A stretch of DNA of 7,725 nucleotides. Origin: an uncultured Oscillospiraceae bacterium (lineage in GTDB: Bacteria > Bacillota > Clostridia > Oscillospirales > Oscillospiraceae). Shown here one piece after another: positions 1 through 6,177 of the stretch. The notes below the pieces were generated by a model. It was given only the letters and a program-made list of their open reading frames with translations, ran no database searches and was not told the origin of the DNA. Position 1 is the stretch's first letter. Each line of letters opens with the position of its first letter. The position numbers were made by a program, and so were the translations under genes. The stretch spans positions 1 through 7,725 of the forward strand of contig CAKUMO010000050.1 in the NCBI GenBank assembly GCA_934667815.1, written 5' to 3'.

Positions 1-60
1 CGAACACGATTTTCCCGACAGGAATGGGCAGTCCGGTGCGCAGTCAGAAAACGGTTAATT

Positions 61-651
61 CTATTTGCTAAAATATATCAGGAGCTGTACCCCAAATTTG
101 AATCCTACCCCGAGGCCGTCCGTCAGGCAAAGCGTCTCAAGGGCCTCACCATCGACGCGCTGGTCGAATCGGCCGGCGTTTCCTATTCCTCCGTGTCCCG
201 CCTCTGCGACGGCACGCAGCTCGATCCCAAGCTTTTTAATTCCGTTGCCCTCTGCAAAGTCCTCGGCCTTTCCATGGACGAGATTTTCGGTCTCTCCGCG
301 TCCGAGGCCAGCGCCGAGGAATTGCAGGCGAAGCTCCACGCCGCCGAGCTGGAAAACGCCCGCCTTGCCGAGGAAAACAAGCGCCTGCACGAGGTCAACC
401 GCCTCCGCGCCGAGCAGCTTGCCGCCCGCGCCCCCGTTATCTATATTCTTCTCTTTGCCTGTGCGCTCCAGTCCTGCGCCTTGATCTTTTATCTGTTCGT
501 CGATGCGCAGATCAAGGATGCCGGCCTCATCCGCTTCGGCGATGTCGGCCTTGTCGCGTGGCTTCTGATCTTCCTTGTCCTCTCCGCAATTTCCGTCTGC
601 GTCTGGGCGACCATGCGCTTCGCCCGTAAATTCAGTAAAAAGGAGCGCTGA
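61..651 (+). CDS. Membrane-anchored XRE-family HTH regulator of the integrated element (5' end unresolved)
   Basis: Probable DNA-binding regulator tethered to the membrane. A helix-turn-helix of the XRE/Cro type is encoded at about 106-294 (YPEAVRQAKRLKGLTIDAL, then SYSSVSRLCDGTQ, ending DEIFGL). It is followed by a charged coiled coil at about 295-432, with Leu or Ala at one heptad position and Leu/Asn at another (L-A-L-L and L-N-N-N-L), as in dimerising zippers. Two hydrophobic helices follow at about 433-504 and 544-621, and the end is basic (RFARKFSKKER). This predicts a cytoplasmic N-terminus and a membrane hairpin. The first GTG (193) would cut the HTH in half, so the true start is upstream. 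This frame is open to the window edge but has no ATG, GTG or TTG before 193, and its third positions look non-coding before about 60. CTG at 85 or ATT at 58 are possible rare starts. The integrase ATG follows the stop by 2 bp, so the two are probably one operon. A role in controlling the element is inferred. Confidence 0.7.
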   Translation, partial: LFAKIYQELYPKFESYPEAVRQAKRLKGLTIDALVESAGVSYSSVSRLCDGTQLDPKLFNSVALCKVLGLSMDEIFGLSASEASAEELQAKLHAAELENARLAEENKRLHEVNRLRAEQLAARAPVIYILLFACALQSCALIFYLFVDAQIKDAGLIRFGDVGLVAWLLIFLVLSAISVCVWATMRFARKFSKKER

Positions 652-653
652 CC

Positions 654-1703
654 ATGTACATCCCCGAGCCGAAAGAAACCCCCTCCGGCTGGCGCATCCA
701 GCTCCGCATCAACGGCCAGTCTATCCCCGTTCTGGCCGACACGCCCAAGGAGTGCAAGCGTCAGGCCGCCCTTATCAAGGCGCAGGCGCAAGCCGCCGGA
801 AAGCCCGTCAAAAAATGCGATCTTACCCTCTCTCAGGCCATCGATGCCTATATCGCCGAGCGCAGCAACACGCTTTCCCCCTCTACCGTTCGCGGCTATC
901 GCATCATCCAGCGCACACGCTTCCAGTCCACCATGCCGCGCGTGCTCTCCCGCATCAGCCCCTCCGAATGGCGCGGCATCGTCAATGACGAGCTGGGCAT
1001 CGTCTCCCGAAAGACCGTCAAAAACGCATGGGCTTTCATCAAGTCCGTCTTATCTGCGCAGGGCATCGACGTTGACAATGCAGTCAAGGTCTCGCAGCCT
1101 CGAAAAAAGCGCGACGCGAACTGGCTCGAGCCGGACGAAATCAAGAAGTTTGTAGCAGCCGCCGCAGACGATCCGCTCTGCGTTCCCATGCTCCTGGCCC
1201 TTATGTCCATGCGTATCTCCGAGATTGATGCGCTCCGCTGGGAGAATATCGACCCTCACGCCGACTTTATCCACACCACCGGCGCACGCATCCGCAACGA
1301 GAATAACGAGTATGTCCTCAAAGCCGAGCAAAAGAATGTGGAATCCGACCGGAACGTTCCCCTTCTCATTCCCGAGCTTCGCGCGGCCATCCTCCGCGAC
1401 TGGAAGCCGGAGGGCAAGGTTCTTTCCGTTTCCCAGACAACCCTTCGCTGCGCGGTCGAGCGCACCTGTGCGCGTGCCGGTGTCAAGCGCGTCACCGTTC
1501 ACCAGCTCCGTCACAGCTTCGCCTCCCTTTCCGCGCATCTTCGCATCCCCGCCGAAATTTCCATGGAGATCGGTGGCTGGAACAACGACAAAATCATGAA
1601 AGAGATCTACACCCACATTGCCCGCTCCGACATTGAGCGCTATAAAAACGAGATGTGGAACTTCTACAACAGCACCCCCGCCGCACCGCCCGAAAACGCA
1701 TAA
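654..1703 (+). CDS. Tyrosine recombinase (site-specific integrase) of a tRNA-Leu-integrated element
   Basis: Catalyses integration and excision of the mobile element by strand exchange through a 3'-phosphotyrosine link. At 349 residues it has the usual size. Order of parts: an N-terminal region of about 55 residues that may bind arm-type sites; a core-binding SAM-like domain at about 57-140 (LTLSQAIDAYIAERS); and a catalytic domain at about 155-330. Catalytic residues are visible: Arg187 in MRISEIDALRW, Lys227 in the beta-hairpin before SDRNVPL, His283-x2-Arg286-His287 in HQLRHSF, Trp309 in the usual His/Trp position (GGW), and nucleophile Tyr319 in IYTHI. The set is complete, so the enzyme is probably active. 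The start is ATG 654, with AAGGAG at 640-645 inside the end of the upstream regulator gene. The gene points at the 3' end of tRNA-Leu 150 bp away, the standard arrangement for tRNA-targeting integrases. Leucine codons are mainly CTC and CTT, unlike the chromosomal genes here. Confidence 0.95.
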   Translation: MYIPEPKETPSGWRIQLRINGQSIPVLADTPKECKRQAALIKAQAQAAGKPVKKCDLTLSQAIDAYIAERSNTLSPSTVRGYRIIQRTRFQSTMPRVLSRISPSEWRGIVNDELGIVSRKTVKNAWAFIKSVLSAQGIDVDNAVKVSQPRKKRDANWLEPDEIKKFVAAAADDPLCVPMLLALMSMRISEIDALRWENIDPHADFIHTTGARIRNENNEYVLKAEQKNVESDRNVPLLIPELRAAILRDWKPEGKVLSVSQTTLRCAVERTCARAGVKRVTVHQLRHSFASLSAHLRIPAEISMEIGGWNNDKIMKEIYTHIARSDIERYKNEMWNFYNSTPAAPPENA

Positions 1704-1722
1704 GCATTTTCATAAGCATTTA
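1699..1722. repeat. Two tandem 12-bp direct repeats at the integrase stop codon
   Basis: CATAAGCATTTT (1699-1710) is followed directly by CATAAGCATTTA (1711-1722), 11 of 12 bases identical. The first copy includes the integrase stop codon. Short direct repeats between an integrase gene and its att core often bind the recombinase arm domain or an excisionase, so this is a candidate arm-type site. Two copies alone could also be a chance duplication. Confidence 0.45.
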
Positions 1723-1801
1723 CTGTTCCCGAACCCGATATTTTCTTTCCCGTTCTCTGTTATTCCACTCCCATATCTGGGACTTCCAAATCCCCGTTTC
1801 C

Positions 1802-1811
1802 CCTTGCAAAT
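1802..1811. repeat. Extra copy of CCTTGCAAA beside the tRNA terminator
   Basis: CCTTGCAAAT at 1802-1811 repeats the left arm of the terminator hairpin (CCTTGCAAAC, 1821-1830) with a 19-bp offset, and the right arm (1836-1845) is the inverted copy. Three copies of one 9-mer lie within 44 bp. It may be a protein-binding site near the attachment core or a leftover from repeat duplication. Confidence 0.4.
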
Positions 1812-1845
1812 AAAAGAAAACCTTGCAAACACTGAGTTTGCAAGG
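1805..1845 (-). terminator. Rho-independent terminator of tRNA-Leu
   Basis: Read on the minus strand, CCTTGCAAAC and GTTTGCAAGG form a perfect 10-bp stem around a 5-base loop (1821-1845). It is followed at once by the T-rich tract TTTTCTTTTATTT. It lies 10 bp beyond the tRNA CCA end and matches the tRNA direction. No T-run follows on the plus strand, so it should not terminate the integrase transcript. Confidence 0.85.
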
Positions 1846-1855
1846 CTTCATCTTC

Positions 1856-1943
1856 TGGTGCGCGAGGCGGGACTTGAACCCGCACGTCCGGAGTGGACAC
1901 TAGAACCTGAATCTAGCGAGTCTGCCAATTCCACCACTCGCGC
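1856..1943 (-). tRNA. tRNA-Leu (anticodon CAG), CCA encoded; probable attachment site of the element
   Basis: The minus strand folds as a class II tRNA. The acceptor stem is GCGCGAG (1937-1943) paired with CTCGCGC (1860-1866), the discriminator is A (1859), and CCA is encoded at 1856-1858. The D-arm region contains TGGTGGAATTGGCAGAC. The anticodon stem is CTAGA/TCTAG with loop TTCAGGT, giving anticodon CAG followed by G37. A long variable arm follows, then a T arm with GGGTTCAAGTCCC. The length is 85 nt plus CCA. It closely resembles other bacterial tRNA-Leu(CAG) genes and decodes CUG, the favoured leucine codon of the chromosomal genes here. The 3' half faces the integrase and would serve as the attB/attL core. 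The second boundary copy is not in this window. Confidence 0.97.
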
Positions 1944-1968
1944 ATACCGTTTTCCGGATTGCTGGATT

Positions 1969-1997
1969 ATTATAGCACGAAGAAATGCAGTTGTCAA
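1969..1997 (-). promoter_or_regulatory. Sigma-A promoter of tRNA-Leu
   Basis: On the minus strand a perfect -35 box TTGACA (1992-1997) is separated by 17 bp from a perfect -10 box TATAAT (1969-1974), which carries a TGC extension just upstream. Transcription should begin near 1962, about 19 bases before the mature tRNA 5' end. Confidence 0.92.
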
Positions 1998-2060
1998 TCT
2001 TTATTTTTCGACTTTGCAAAAAAACTCCGTCCACACAGCAGCGGCCCCATAAAGCGCACC

Positions 2061-2084
2061 GCCGCCGGTGGCAGCACCGGCGGC
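2061..2084 (-). terminator. GC-rich hairpin downstream of citrate synthase, possible transcript end
   Basis: GCCGCCGGTG and CACCGGCGGC form a perfect 10-bp stem with a 4-base loop, 47 bp past the citrate synthase stop. No T-run follows directly on the minus strand. The nearest (TTTTTTT, 2019-2025) lies about 35 bases further on. It may protect the 3' end of the message or be a weak terminator. Without it, the citrate synthase transcript would run into the tRNA promoter. Confidence 0.4.
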
Positions 2085-2131
2085 GATGGCCTGAGGCATT
2101 TTGTAAACGGGGCATAACTGCGCCGGCAGGT

Positions 2132-3499
2132 TTATCTTTCCTCGAACGGGATATAATCCTTGTGTCGAATGAGCGATTTGTAGGCCGGACGGTAGATGCG
2201 GCCGCCCGTGAGCACCTCCTCCATCCGATGCGCGCACCAGCCCGTGATTCTTGCGACCGCGAACAGCGGCGTGAACAGGTCGGGCGAAATGCCCAGCATC
2301 CGATAGACAAGACCCGAATACATATCCACATTCGCGCACATGACCTTCTCGCTGCCCGTGATCTCGGCAAATACGCCGGGCGTGACGCGCTCGATGGCCT
2401 CCATCAGCTCCAGCTCGTCGAGCATGCCCTTCTGCTGGGCAAGGCGGCGCGCACTTTTGCGCAGAATGAGCGTGCGCGGATCGGAAAGGGTATAGACCGC
2501 GTGACCCATGCCGTAGATCAGCCCCGAGCCGTCTCCGGCCTCGCGGTTCAGGACGCGGCGGACAAAGGACGCGACCTCCTCGTCGTCCTTCCAGTCGCGG
2601 ACATTCGTCTTGAATTCCTCAAACTGCCGCAGCACCTGACGGTTCGCGCCGCCGTGCTTCGGGCCTTTCAGAGAGCCGACTGCGGCGGCAATGGCCGAAT
2701 AGGTGTCCGTTCCCGTCGAGGAGACCGAGCGGCAGGAGAAGGTGGAGTTGTTGCCGCCGCCGTGCTCCGCGTGGCACACAAGGCACAGATCGAGCACACG
2801 CGCCTCCTCGTGCGTGAACTGCTTATCCGGCCGGATCATGCGCAGGAAGTTCTCCGCAATGGAGAGTTCCGGCTCCGGACGGTGCAGATAAAGGCTGTCG
2901 TTATCAAAATAGTGACGTTTTACAACATACGCATGCGCGACGATGACCGGGAAGCGCGCCACCAGCTCAATGGACTGGCGCATCATGTTCTCCACGCTCA
3001 GATCGTCCGGATTGGGGTCGCAGGAATACAGCGCGAGGACAGAACGGCCGAGCTTGTTCATAACGTCGTGGCTGGGATTTTTGAGGATCATATCCTCGGT
3101 AAAGTTCTGCGGAAGTGCAGTGTAAGAGTGCAGAACCGCACTGAACCTCTCGTACTGCTCGCGCGTGGGCAGTTTGCCCAGCAGGAGCAGATATGCAACC
3201 TCGGAAAAGCCGAAGCGCCCCTCGCGGATGTAGGCATCGACGAGGTCGGTCAGATCATAGCCGCGGTAGATCAGGCGGCCCTCCATGGGCACGCGGTCGC
3301 CGTCCACGATGGAATAGCCGAGAACGTTGCCGACCTTGGTGCAGCCGACCATGACGCCCGTGCCGTCGTCGTTGCGCAGGCCGCGCTTGATGTTGCTGTT
3401 CGTCCGTGCTTCGTCGATCAGAGAGTTATGGATCTGGTAATCGGCGCATAGACTGTGAATGAATTCCTGATATGTGGACGGGCTTAGACGCTCAGCCAT
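2132..3499 (-). CDS. gltA: Citrate synthase (Si-type family, GltA/CitZ-like)
   Basis: Condenses acetyl-CoA with oxaloacetate to citrate, the entry step of the oxidative TCA branch that leads to 2-oxoglutarate and glutamate in such anaerobes. It is a cytoplasmic protein of 455 residues. The three catalytic residues of the family are visible: His246 in CHAEHGGGNNSTF, His333 in GMGHAVY, and Asp392 in ANVDMYSG. The family motifs IYRGYDL (78-84), KGPKHGGANRQVL (278-290) and GWCAHRMEE (420-428) are present. The N-terminal region is longer than in short archaeal-type enzymes. The start is ATG 3499, placed 5 bases after GAGGTGA; an in-frame GTG at 3508 lies inside that ribosome binding site and is unlikely. 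Methylcitrate synthase cannot be ruled out by motifs, but no prp-like genes are nearby. The gene is monocistronic as far as can be seen, and divergent from spoIID. Confidence 0.95.
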   Translation of the reverse strand: MAERLSPSTYQEFIHSLCADYQIHNSLIDEARTNSNIKRGLRNDDGTGVMVGCTKVGNVLGYSIVDGDRVPMEGRLIYRGYDLTDLVDAYIREGRFGFSEVAYLLLLGKLPTREQYERFSAVLHSYTALPQNFTEDMILKNPSHDVMNKLGRSVLALYSCDPNPDDLSVENMMRQSIELVARFPVIVAHAYVVKRHYFDNDSLYLHRPEPELSIAENFLRMIRPDKQFTHEEARVLDLCLVCHAEHGGGNNSTFSCRSVSSTGTDTYSAIAAAVGSLKGPKHGGANRQVLRQFEEFKTNVRDWKDDEEVASFVRRVLNREAGDGSGLIYGMGHAVYTLSDPRTLILRKSARRLAQQKGMLDELELMEAIERVTPGVFAEITGSEKVMCANVDMYSGLVYRMLGISPDLFTPLFAVARITGWCAHRMEEVLTGGRIYRPAYKSLIRHKDYIPFEER

Positions 3500-3504
3500 G
3501 GAGA

Positions 3505-3511
3505 TCACCTC
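3505..3511 (-). promoter_or_regulatory. Ribosome binding site fixing the citrate synthase start
   Basis: GAGGTGA on the minus strand ends 5 bases before ATG 3499. The alternative GTG at 3508 overlaps it, so the ATG is the real start. Confidence 0.85.
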
Positions 3512-3526
3512 GAAGAAATTTTATTT

Positions 3527-3555
3527 ATTTTATCAAATAAAGTGCCCCGCGTCAA
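3527..3555 (-). promoter_or_regulatory. Sigma-A promoter of citrate synthase
   Basis: On the minus strand TTGACG (3550-3555) is followed after exactly 17 bp by TAAAAT (3527-3532). The predicted start near 3520 gives a leader of about 20 bases, just enough for the ribosome binding site. No operator is obvious beyond the AT-rich spacer. Confidence 0.85.
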
Positions 3556-3593
3556 TCAAATTGTGAATAAATATTCGTCAGGAGGGTAATTTT

Positions 3594-4565
3594 ATGAAAT
3601 TCCGCATTTTGCTCTGCGTTCTGGCCGCTCTGGCGGCCTTCGCGCTGCCCTTTTTATTGCTGCCCAAGGCCGCGCCGCAGGAGGCTCCGCCGGTGACGGA
3701 ACCCAGCGTACCGGAGACCGTGCAAACAGCACCGGTCGAATCCTTTGACGACGCGCTGACGCTGCGTGTGCAGACGGAGGACGGCGTGCGCGAATTGAGC
3801 CTGCACGACTATCTGACCGGCGTGGTGCTGGCCGAAATGCCCACGGATTTCGCGCCCGAGGCGCTCAAGGCGCAGGCTGTAGCCTCACGCACCTACGCGC
3901 TGCGCAAATCTGCGGCGCGCAAGCACGCAGACGCGGACGTCTGCGGCAGCTTCGCATGCTGTCAGGCGTGGACACCCACGGAGGACTACGCCGGAACGGA
4001 AGCGCTTGCAAAGGCCGCGCAGGCCGTGCGCGAGACGGACGGGCTGGTCGTGACCTATGACGGCGCGCTCATCGACGCAACGTTTTTCTCCTGTGCGGCA
4101 GGGAGCACCGAGTCGGCACTTGCGGTCTGGGGCAGCGACGTTCCGTATTTGCAGGCGGTGGAGAGCCCGGAGCATGAGGAACGTTACGAGGAATCCGTGA
4201 CCGTTTCGGCCTCGGAGTTTGCCGCCGTACTGCGTGAGCGCTACCCTGAAATTATGCTGGACGGCACGCCGGAGACGTGGTTCGGCGCACAGACGCGCAC
4301 GGCGGGCGGCGGGCTGGACACGGTTGAGATCGGCGGCATCAGCCTGCGCGGGACAGAGCTGCGCACACTCTTTTCCCTGCGTTCGACGGTCATGACCCTT
4401 ACGCCCGAGCCAGACGGCGTGAAAATTGCGACAAGCGGCTACGGCCACCGCGTCGGCCTGAGCCAGTACGGCGCAGACGTGCTGGCCGCACAGGGCGAGG
4501 ATTTTGAGGAAATTCTGCTGCATTATTATCGGAATACACAGCTTGAACATCTGTATTTGGAATAA
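3594..4565 (+). CDS. spoIID: Stage II sporulation protein D (SpoIID), peptidoglycan lytic transglycosylase
   Basis: SpoIID cleaves peptidoglycan glycan strands during engulfment of the forespore, acting with SpoIIM and SpoIIP at the mother-cell membrane. The 323-residue protein has an N-terminal membrane anchor at about 4-24 (ILLCVLAALAAFALPFLLL) and a Pro-rich linker. The SpoIID domain begins at about 68 with SLHDYLTGVVLAEMP; Glu81 is the expected catalytic acid. Next come EALKAQAVASRTYALRK (89-105), FFSCAAGSTESALAVWG (164-180) and the conserved end SGYGHRVGLSQYGA (281-294). Cys117, Cys122 and Cys123, with nearby His111, lie where clostridial SpoIID proteins can bind zinc; that is inferred. 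AGGAGG (3580-3585) precedes ATG 3594. The gene stands alone between divergent citrate synthase and convergent pepD. In known spore formers spoIID is under sigma-E, but no convincing sigma-E boxes are seen here. A SpoIID-domain paralogue of the LytB type is less likely given the short length. Confidence 0.93.
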   Translation: MKFRILLCVLAALAAFALPFLLLPKAAPQEAPPVTEPSVPETVQTAPVESFDDALTLRVQTEDGVRELSLHDYLTGVVLAEMPTDFAPEALKAQAVASRTYALRKSAARKHADADVCGSFACCQAWTPTEDYAGTEALAKAAQAVRETDGLVVTYDGALIDATFFSCAAGSTESALAVWGSDVPYLQAVESPEHEERYEESVTVSASEFAAVLRERYPEIMLDGTPETWFGAQTRTAGGGLDTVEIGGISLRGTELRTLFSLRSTVMTLTPEPDGVKIATSGYGHRVGLSQYGADVLAAQGEDFEEILLHYYRNTQLEHLYLE

Positions 4566-4572
4566 ACAACGT

Positions 4573-4620
4573 ACAAAACAAAGCCCCTGCCTGACGGCTG
4601 TCAGGCAGGGCGTTTTATAG
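4573..4620. terminator. Bidirectional terminator between spoIID and pepD
   Basis: The stem GCCCCTGCCTGAC (4583-4595) pairs with GTCAGGCAGGGC (4600-4611) around a GGCT loop, with one bulged C. On the plus strand it is followed by GTTTTATAG, and on the minus strand by TTTGTTTTG. It therefore fits as a shared terminator for the convergent genes whose stops lie at 4565 and 4630. Confidence 0.85.
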
Positions 4621-4629
4621 AAAACCAAA

Positions 4630-6051
4630 TTACAGCTTGGCCAGAACCGCGACGAGATAGTCCCACGTTCTGGCGACCGAAGCCAGCTCCAGGCGTTCGC
4701 GCGAGGTGTGAATATCGTGCATCTGTGGGCCGAAGGACACGGCGTCCAGCCCCGGCAGACGGTCGGAGAAAATACCGCACTCCAACCCCGCATGGATCAC
4801 GTCCACCACGGGCTTTTTGCCGTAGAGCGCCTCGAAGGTCTCCACCATCGTCTCGCGCAGACGGGAATCCTTGCGGTATTCCCACGCCGGGTACTCGCCC
4901 ATCTGGCCGTAAGCCGCACCGTACTTCTCCGCAAGGGCCTGCAGCCGCGTAAGCAGCGCCGTCTTTTCCGCACCGACCGAGCTGCGCACGGAGAAGGTCA
5001 TCGTGACACTTTCCTGCGCCGTCTTGACAATGCCCAGATTCAGGGAGGTCTGCACCAGTCCCTCAATGTCCGCGCTCATCGCCTGCACGCCGTTGGGCAG
5101 CTCACCCAGCAGGCCGAGCGCCGCAGCGGAGCACTCCGCCGTCATGGCATGCGCGGCCTCCGCCGCTTCACAGGTGATAACCGCATGCGGCTCCGTGGCC
5201 GGAAGCGCAGCAAGGCAAGCGGCCTTCGCCGCCTCAAAGCGCTCGGCAAAATCCGGCGTCTGCGAAACGAGCAGCGCCTCGCAGCTTCTCGGGATGGCAT
5301 TGTCCTTCGCGCCGCCGTCCACGCAGGCCAGACGCACGTCCGGCAGCTTGCGCAGCAGCTCGCCCATGAGCTTGTTGGCATTGACGCGCCCCTTGTGGAT
5401 CTCCACGCCGCTGTGGCCGCCCGTCAGGCCGTCCACACGCACGCGCCAACCCTGTTCCCCGGCCGTCTCGCGCTTAACCGGCAGCGTGATCGTCGCCGTC
5501 GCGCCGCCCGCGCAGCCCGCAGTCAGGATTCCCTCATCCTCGGAGTCGATGTTCAGCATCACACGGCCGGAGAGCAGCGACATATCCATTGCGTCCGCGC
5601 CCAGCATGCCGATCTCCTCGTCCACGGTGAACACCACCTCAAGCGGCGGATGCGCCAGCGTCTCGGACTCCAGTACGGCCAGCGCGTAGGCCACGGCAAT
5701 GCCGTCGTCGCCGCCGAGCGTCGTGCCCTCGGCAAAGAGGTAGGTCCCATCCTGCTTCAGGCGCAGACCATCTTTGGAAAAATCAATGTCGCAGCAGGGG
5801 TCTTTCTCGCAGACCATGTCCAAATGACCCTGCAAAATGACCGTCGGGTGATTTTCATACCCGGCCGAGCCGTTTTTGTAGATCACGACGTTATTGTGCG
5901 CGTCCTGTACATAGCGCAGGCCGTGTGCCTCGGCAAAGCGCACGCAGTAGTCGGAAATCCGCTTGGTATCGCGTGAACCGTGCGGAATGGCGCACAGCTC
6001 CTCAAAATAATGCAGCGCCGTTTCCGGGCGCAGCCCCTCTAGAATGGACAC
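4630..6051 (-). CDS. pepD: Aminoacyl-histidine dipeptidase / Xaa-His dipeptidase (peptidase D, M20 family)
   Basis: Cytoplasmic zinc dipeptidase that hydrolyses Xaa-His (carnosine-type) and other dipeptides, feeding amino acid use. The 473-residue protein matches the family length of about 480. Expected metal ligands are visible: His76 in QGHLDMVCE, Asp115 in GGDDG, Glu146 in DEEIGM, Asp169 in NIDSED, and probably His448 in HDIHTSRERL. Asp78 and Glu145 are the usual catalytic pair. The lid or dimerisation part contains GGHSG (211-215) and GRVNANKLMGELLR (221-234), typical of PepD. The start is GTG 6051 (MSILEGLRPE), 8 bases after AAAGGAG. An in-frame GTG at 6060 overlaps the ribosome binding site and is rejected. 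The opening SILEGLRP matches the common PepD N-terminus. It has its own promoter and is monocistronic. Confidence 0.95.
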   Translation of the reverse strand: MSILEGLRPETALHYFEELCAIPHGSRDTKRISDYCVRFAEAHGLRYVQDAHNNVVIYKNGSAGYENHPTVILQGHLDMVCEKDPCCDIDFSKDGLRLKQDGTYLFAEGTTLGGDDGIAVAYALAVLESETLAHPPLEVVFTVDEEIGMLGADAMDMSLLSGRVMLNIDSEDEGILTAGCAGGATATITLPVKRETAGEQGWRVRVDGLTGGHSGVEIHKGRVNANKLMGELLRKLPDVRLACVDGGAKDNAIPRSCEALLVSQTPDFAERFEAAKAACLAALPATEPHAVITCEAAEAAHAMTAECSAAALGLLGELPNGVQAMSADIEGLVQTSLNLGIVKTAQESVTMTFSVRSSVGAEKTALLTRLQALAEKYGAAYGQMGEYPAWEYRKDSRLRETMVETFEALYGKKPVVDVIHAGLECGIFSDRLPGLDAVSFGPQMHDIHTSRERLELASVARTWDYLVAVLAKL

Positions 6052-6059
6052 AGAAATCA

Positions 6060-6066
6060 CTCCTTT
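6060..6066 (-). promoter_or_regulatory. Ribosome binding site fixing the pepD start
   Basis: AAAGGAG on the minus strand lies 8 bases before GTG 6051. The other in-frame GTG (6060) begins within it, so the shorter protein is preferred. Confidence 0.85.
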
Positions 6067-6080
6067 CTGATATTGCTTAC

Positions 6081-6109
6081 ATTATAGCACGTTTTCCAGA
6101 ACTTGTCCA
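6081..6109 (-). promoter_or_regulatory. Sigma-A promoter of pepD
   Basis: TGGACA (6104-6109) and a perfect TATAAT (6081-6086) are 17 bp apart on the minus strand. A TGC sits just before the -10 box, making an extended -10. Predicted transcription start is near 6074. Confidence 0.88.
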
Positions 6110-6120
6110 TGGAAAAGCAC

Positions 6121-6149
6121 TTGCGAAATTCTCCGAAATGTGGCATAAT
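6121..6149 (+). promoter_or_regulatory. Sigma-A promoter of the three-gene Cys-rich operon
   Basis: TTGCGA (6121-6126) and CATAAT (6144-6149) are 17 bp apart, with TGG just before the -10 box. The boxes are weaker than those of pepD. Its -35 box lies only 11 bp from the divergent pepD -35 box. Confidence 0.75.
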
Positions 6150-6163
6150 CACACTGACCCCGA

Positions 6164-6170
6164 AAGGAGG
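6164..6170 (+). promoter_or_regulatory. Ribosome binding site fixing the start of the zinc-ribbon gene
   Basis: AAGGAGG ends 7 bases before ATG 6178. An earlier in-frame ATG at 6103 lies upstream of the promoter and cannot be the start. Confidence 0.88.
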
Positions 6171-6177
6171 GATTCTC

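Noticed and set aside
1699..1845. CRISPR-like repeats near the integrase end
   Set aside because: There are only two or three short copies, with no regular spacers and no cas genes.
2001..2099. Minus-strand 32-codon frame, Gly/Ala-rich (MPQAIAAGAATGGG...), bacteriocin-like in composition
   Set aside because: No ribosome binding site precedes its ATG, and the Gly/Ala run is simply the GC hairpin at 2061-2084 read as codons. No export or immunity gene is nearby.
1985..3451. Long plus-strand open frame of 488 codons opposite citrate synthase
   Set aside because: It is the antisense of a gene with clear catalytic motifs. It has no ribosome binding site and its translation (rich in Arg, His, Ala, Val) matches no recognisable domain. 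Long antisense frames are common in GC-rich genes.
3535..3576. Possible sigma-E boxes and the short dyad GAATA-AA-TATTC upstream of spoIID
   Set aside because: AAATAA and CAATCAAAT only loosely resemble sigma-E boxes and the spacing is short. The dyad is AT-rich and short enough to be chance.
4708..5976. Long plus-strand open frame of 422 codons opposite pepD
   Set aside because: Same cause: an Arg/His-rich antisense shadow of a well-supported gene.
6103..6177. Upstream extension of the zinc-ribbon protein to an ATG at 6103
   Set aside because: The extra 25 codons cover the promoter, and the strong ribosome binding site at 6164-6170 points to ATG 6178.
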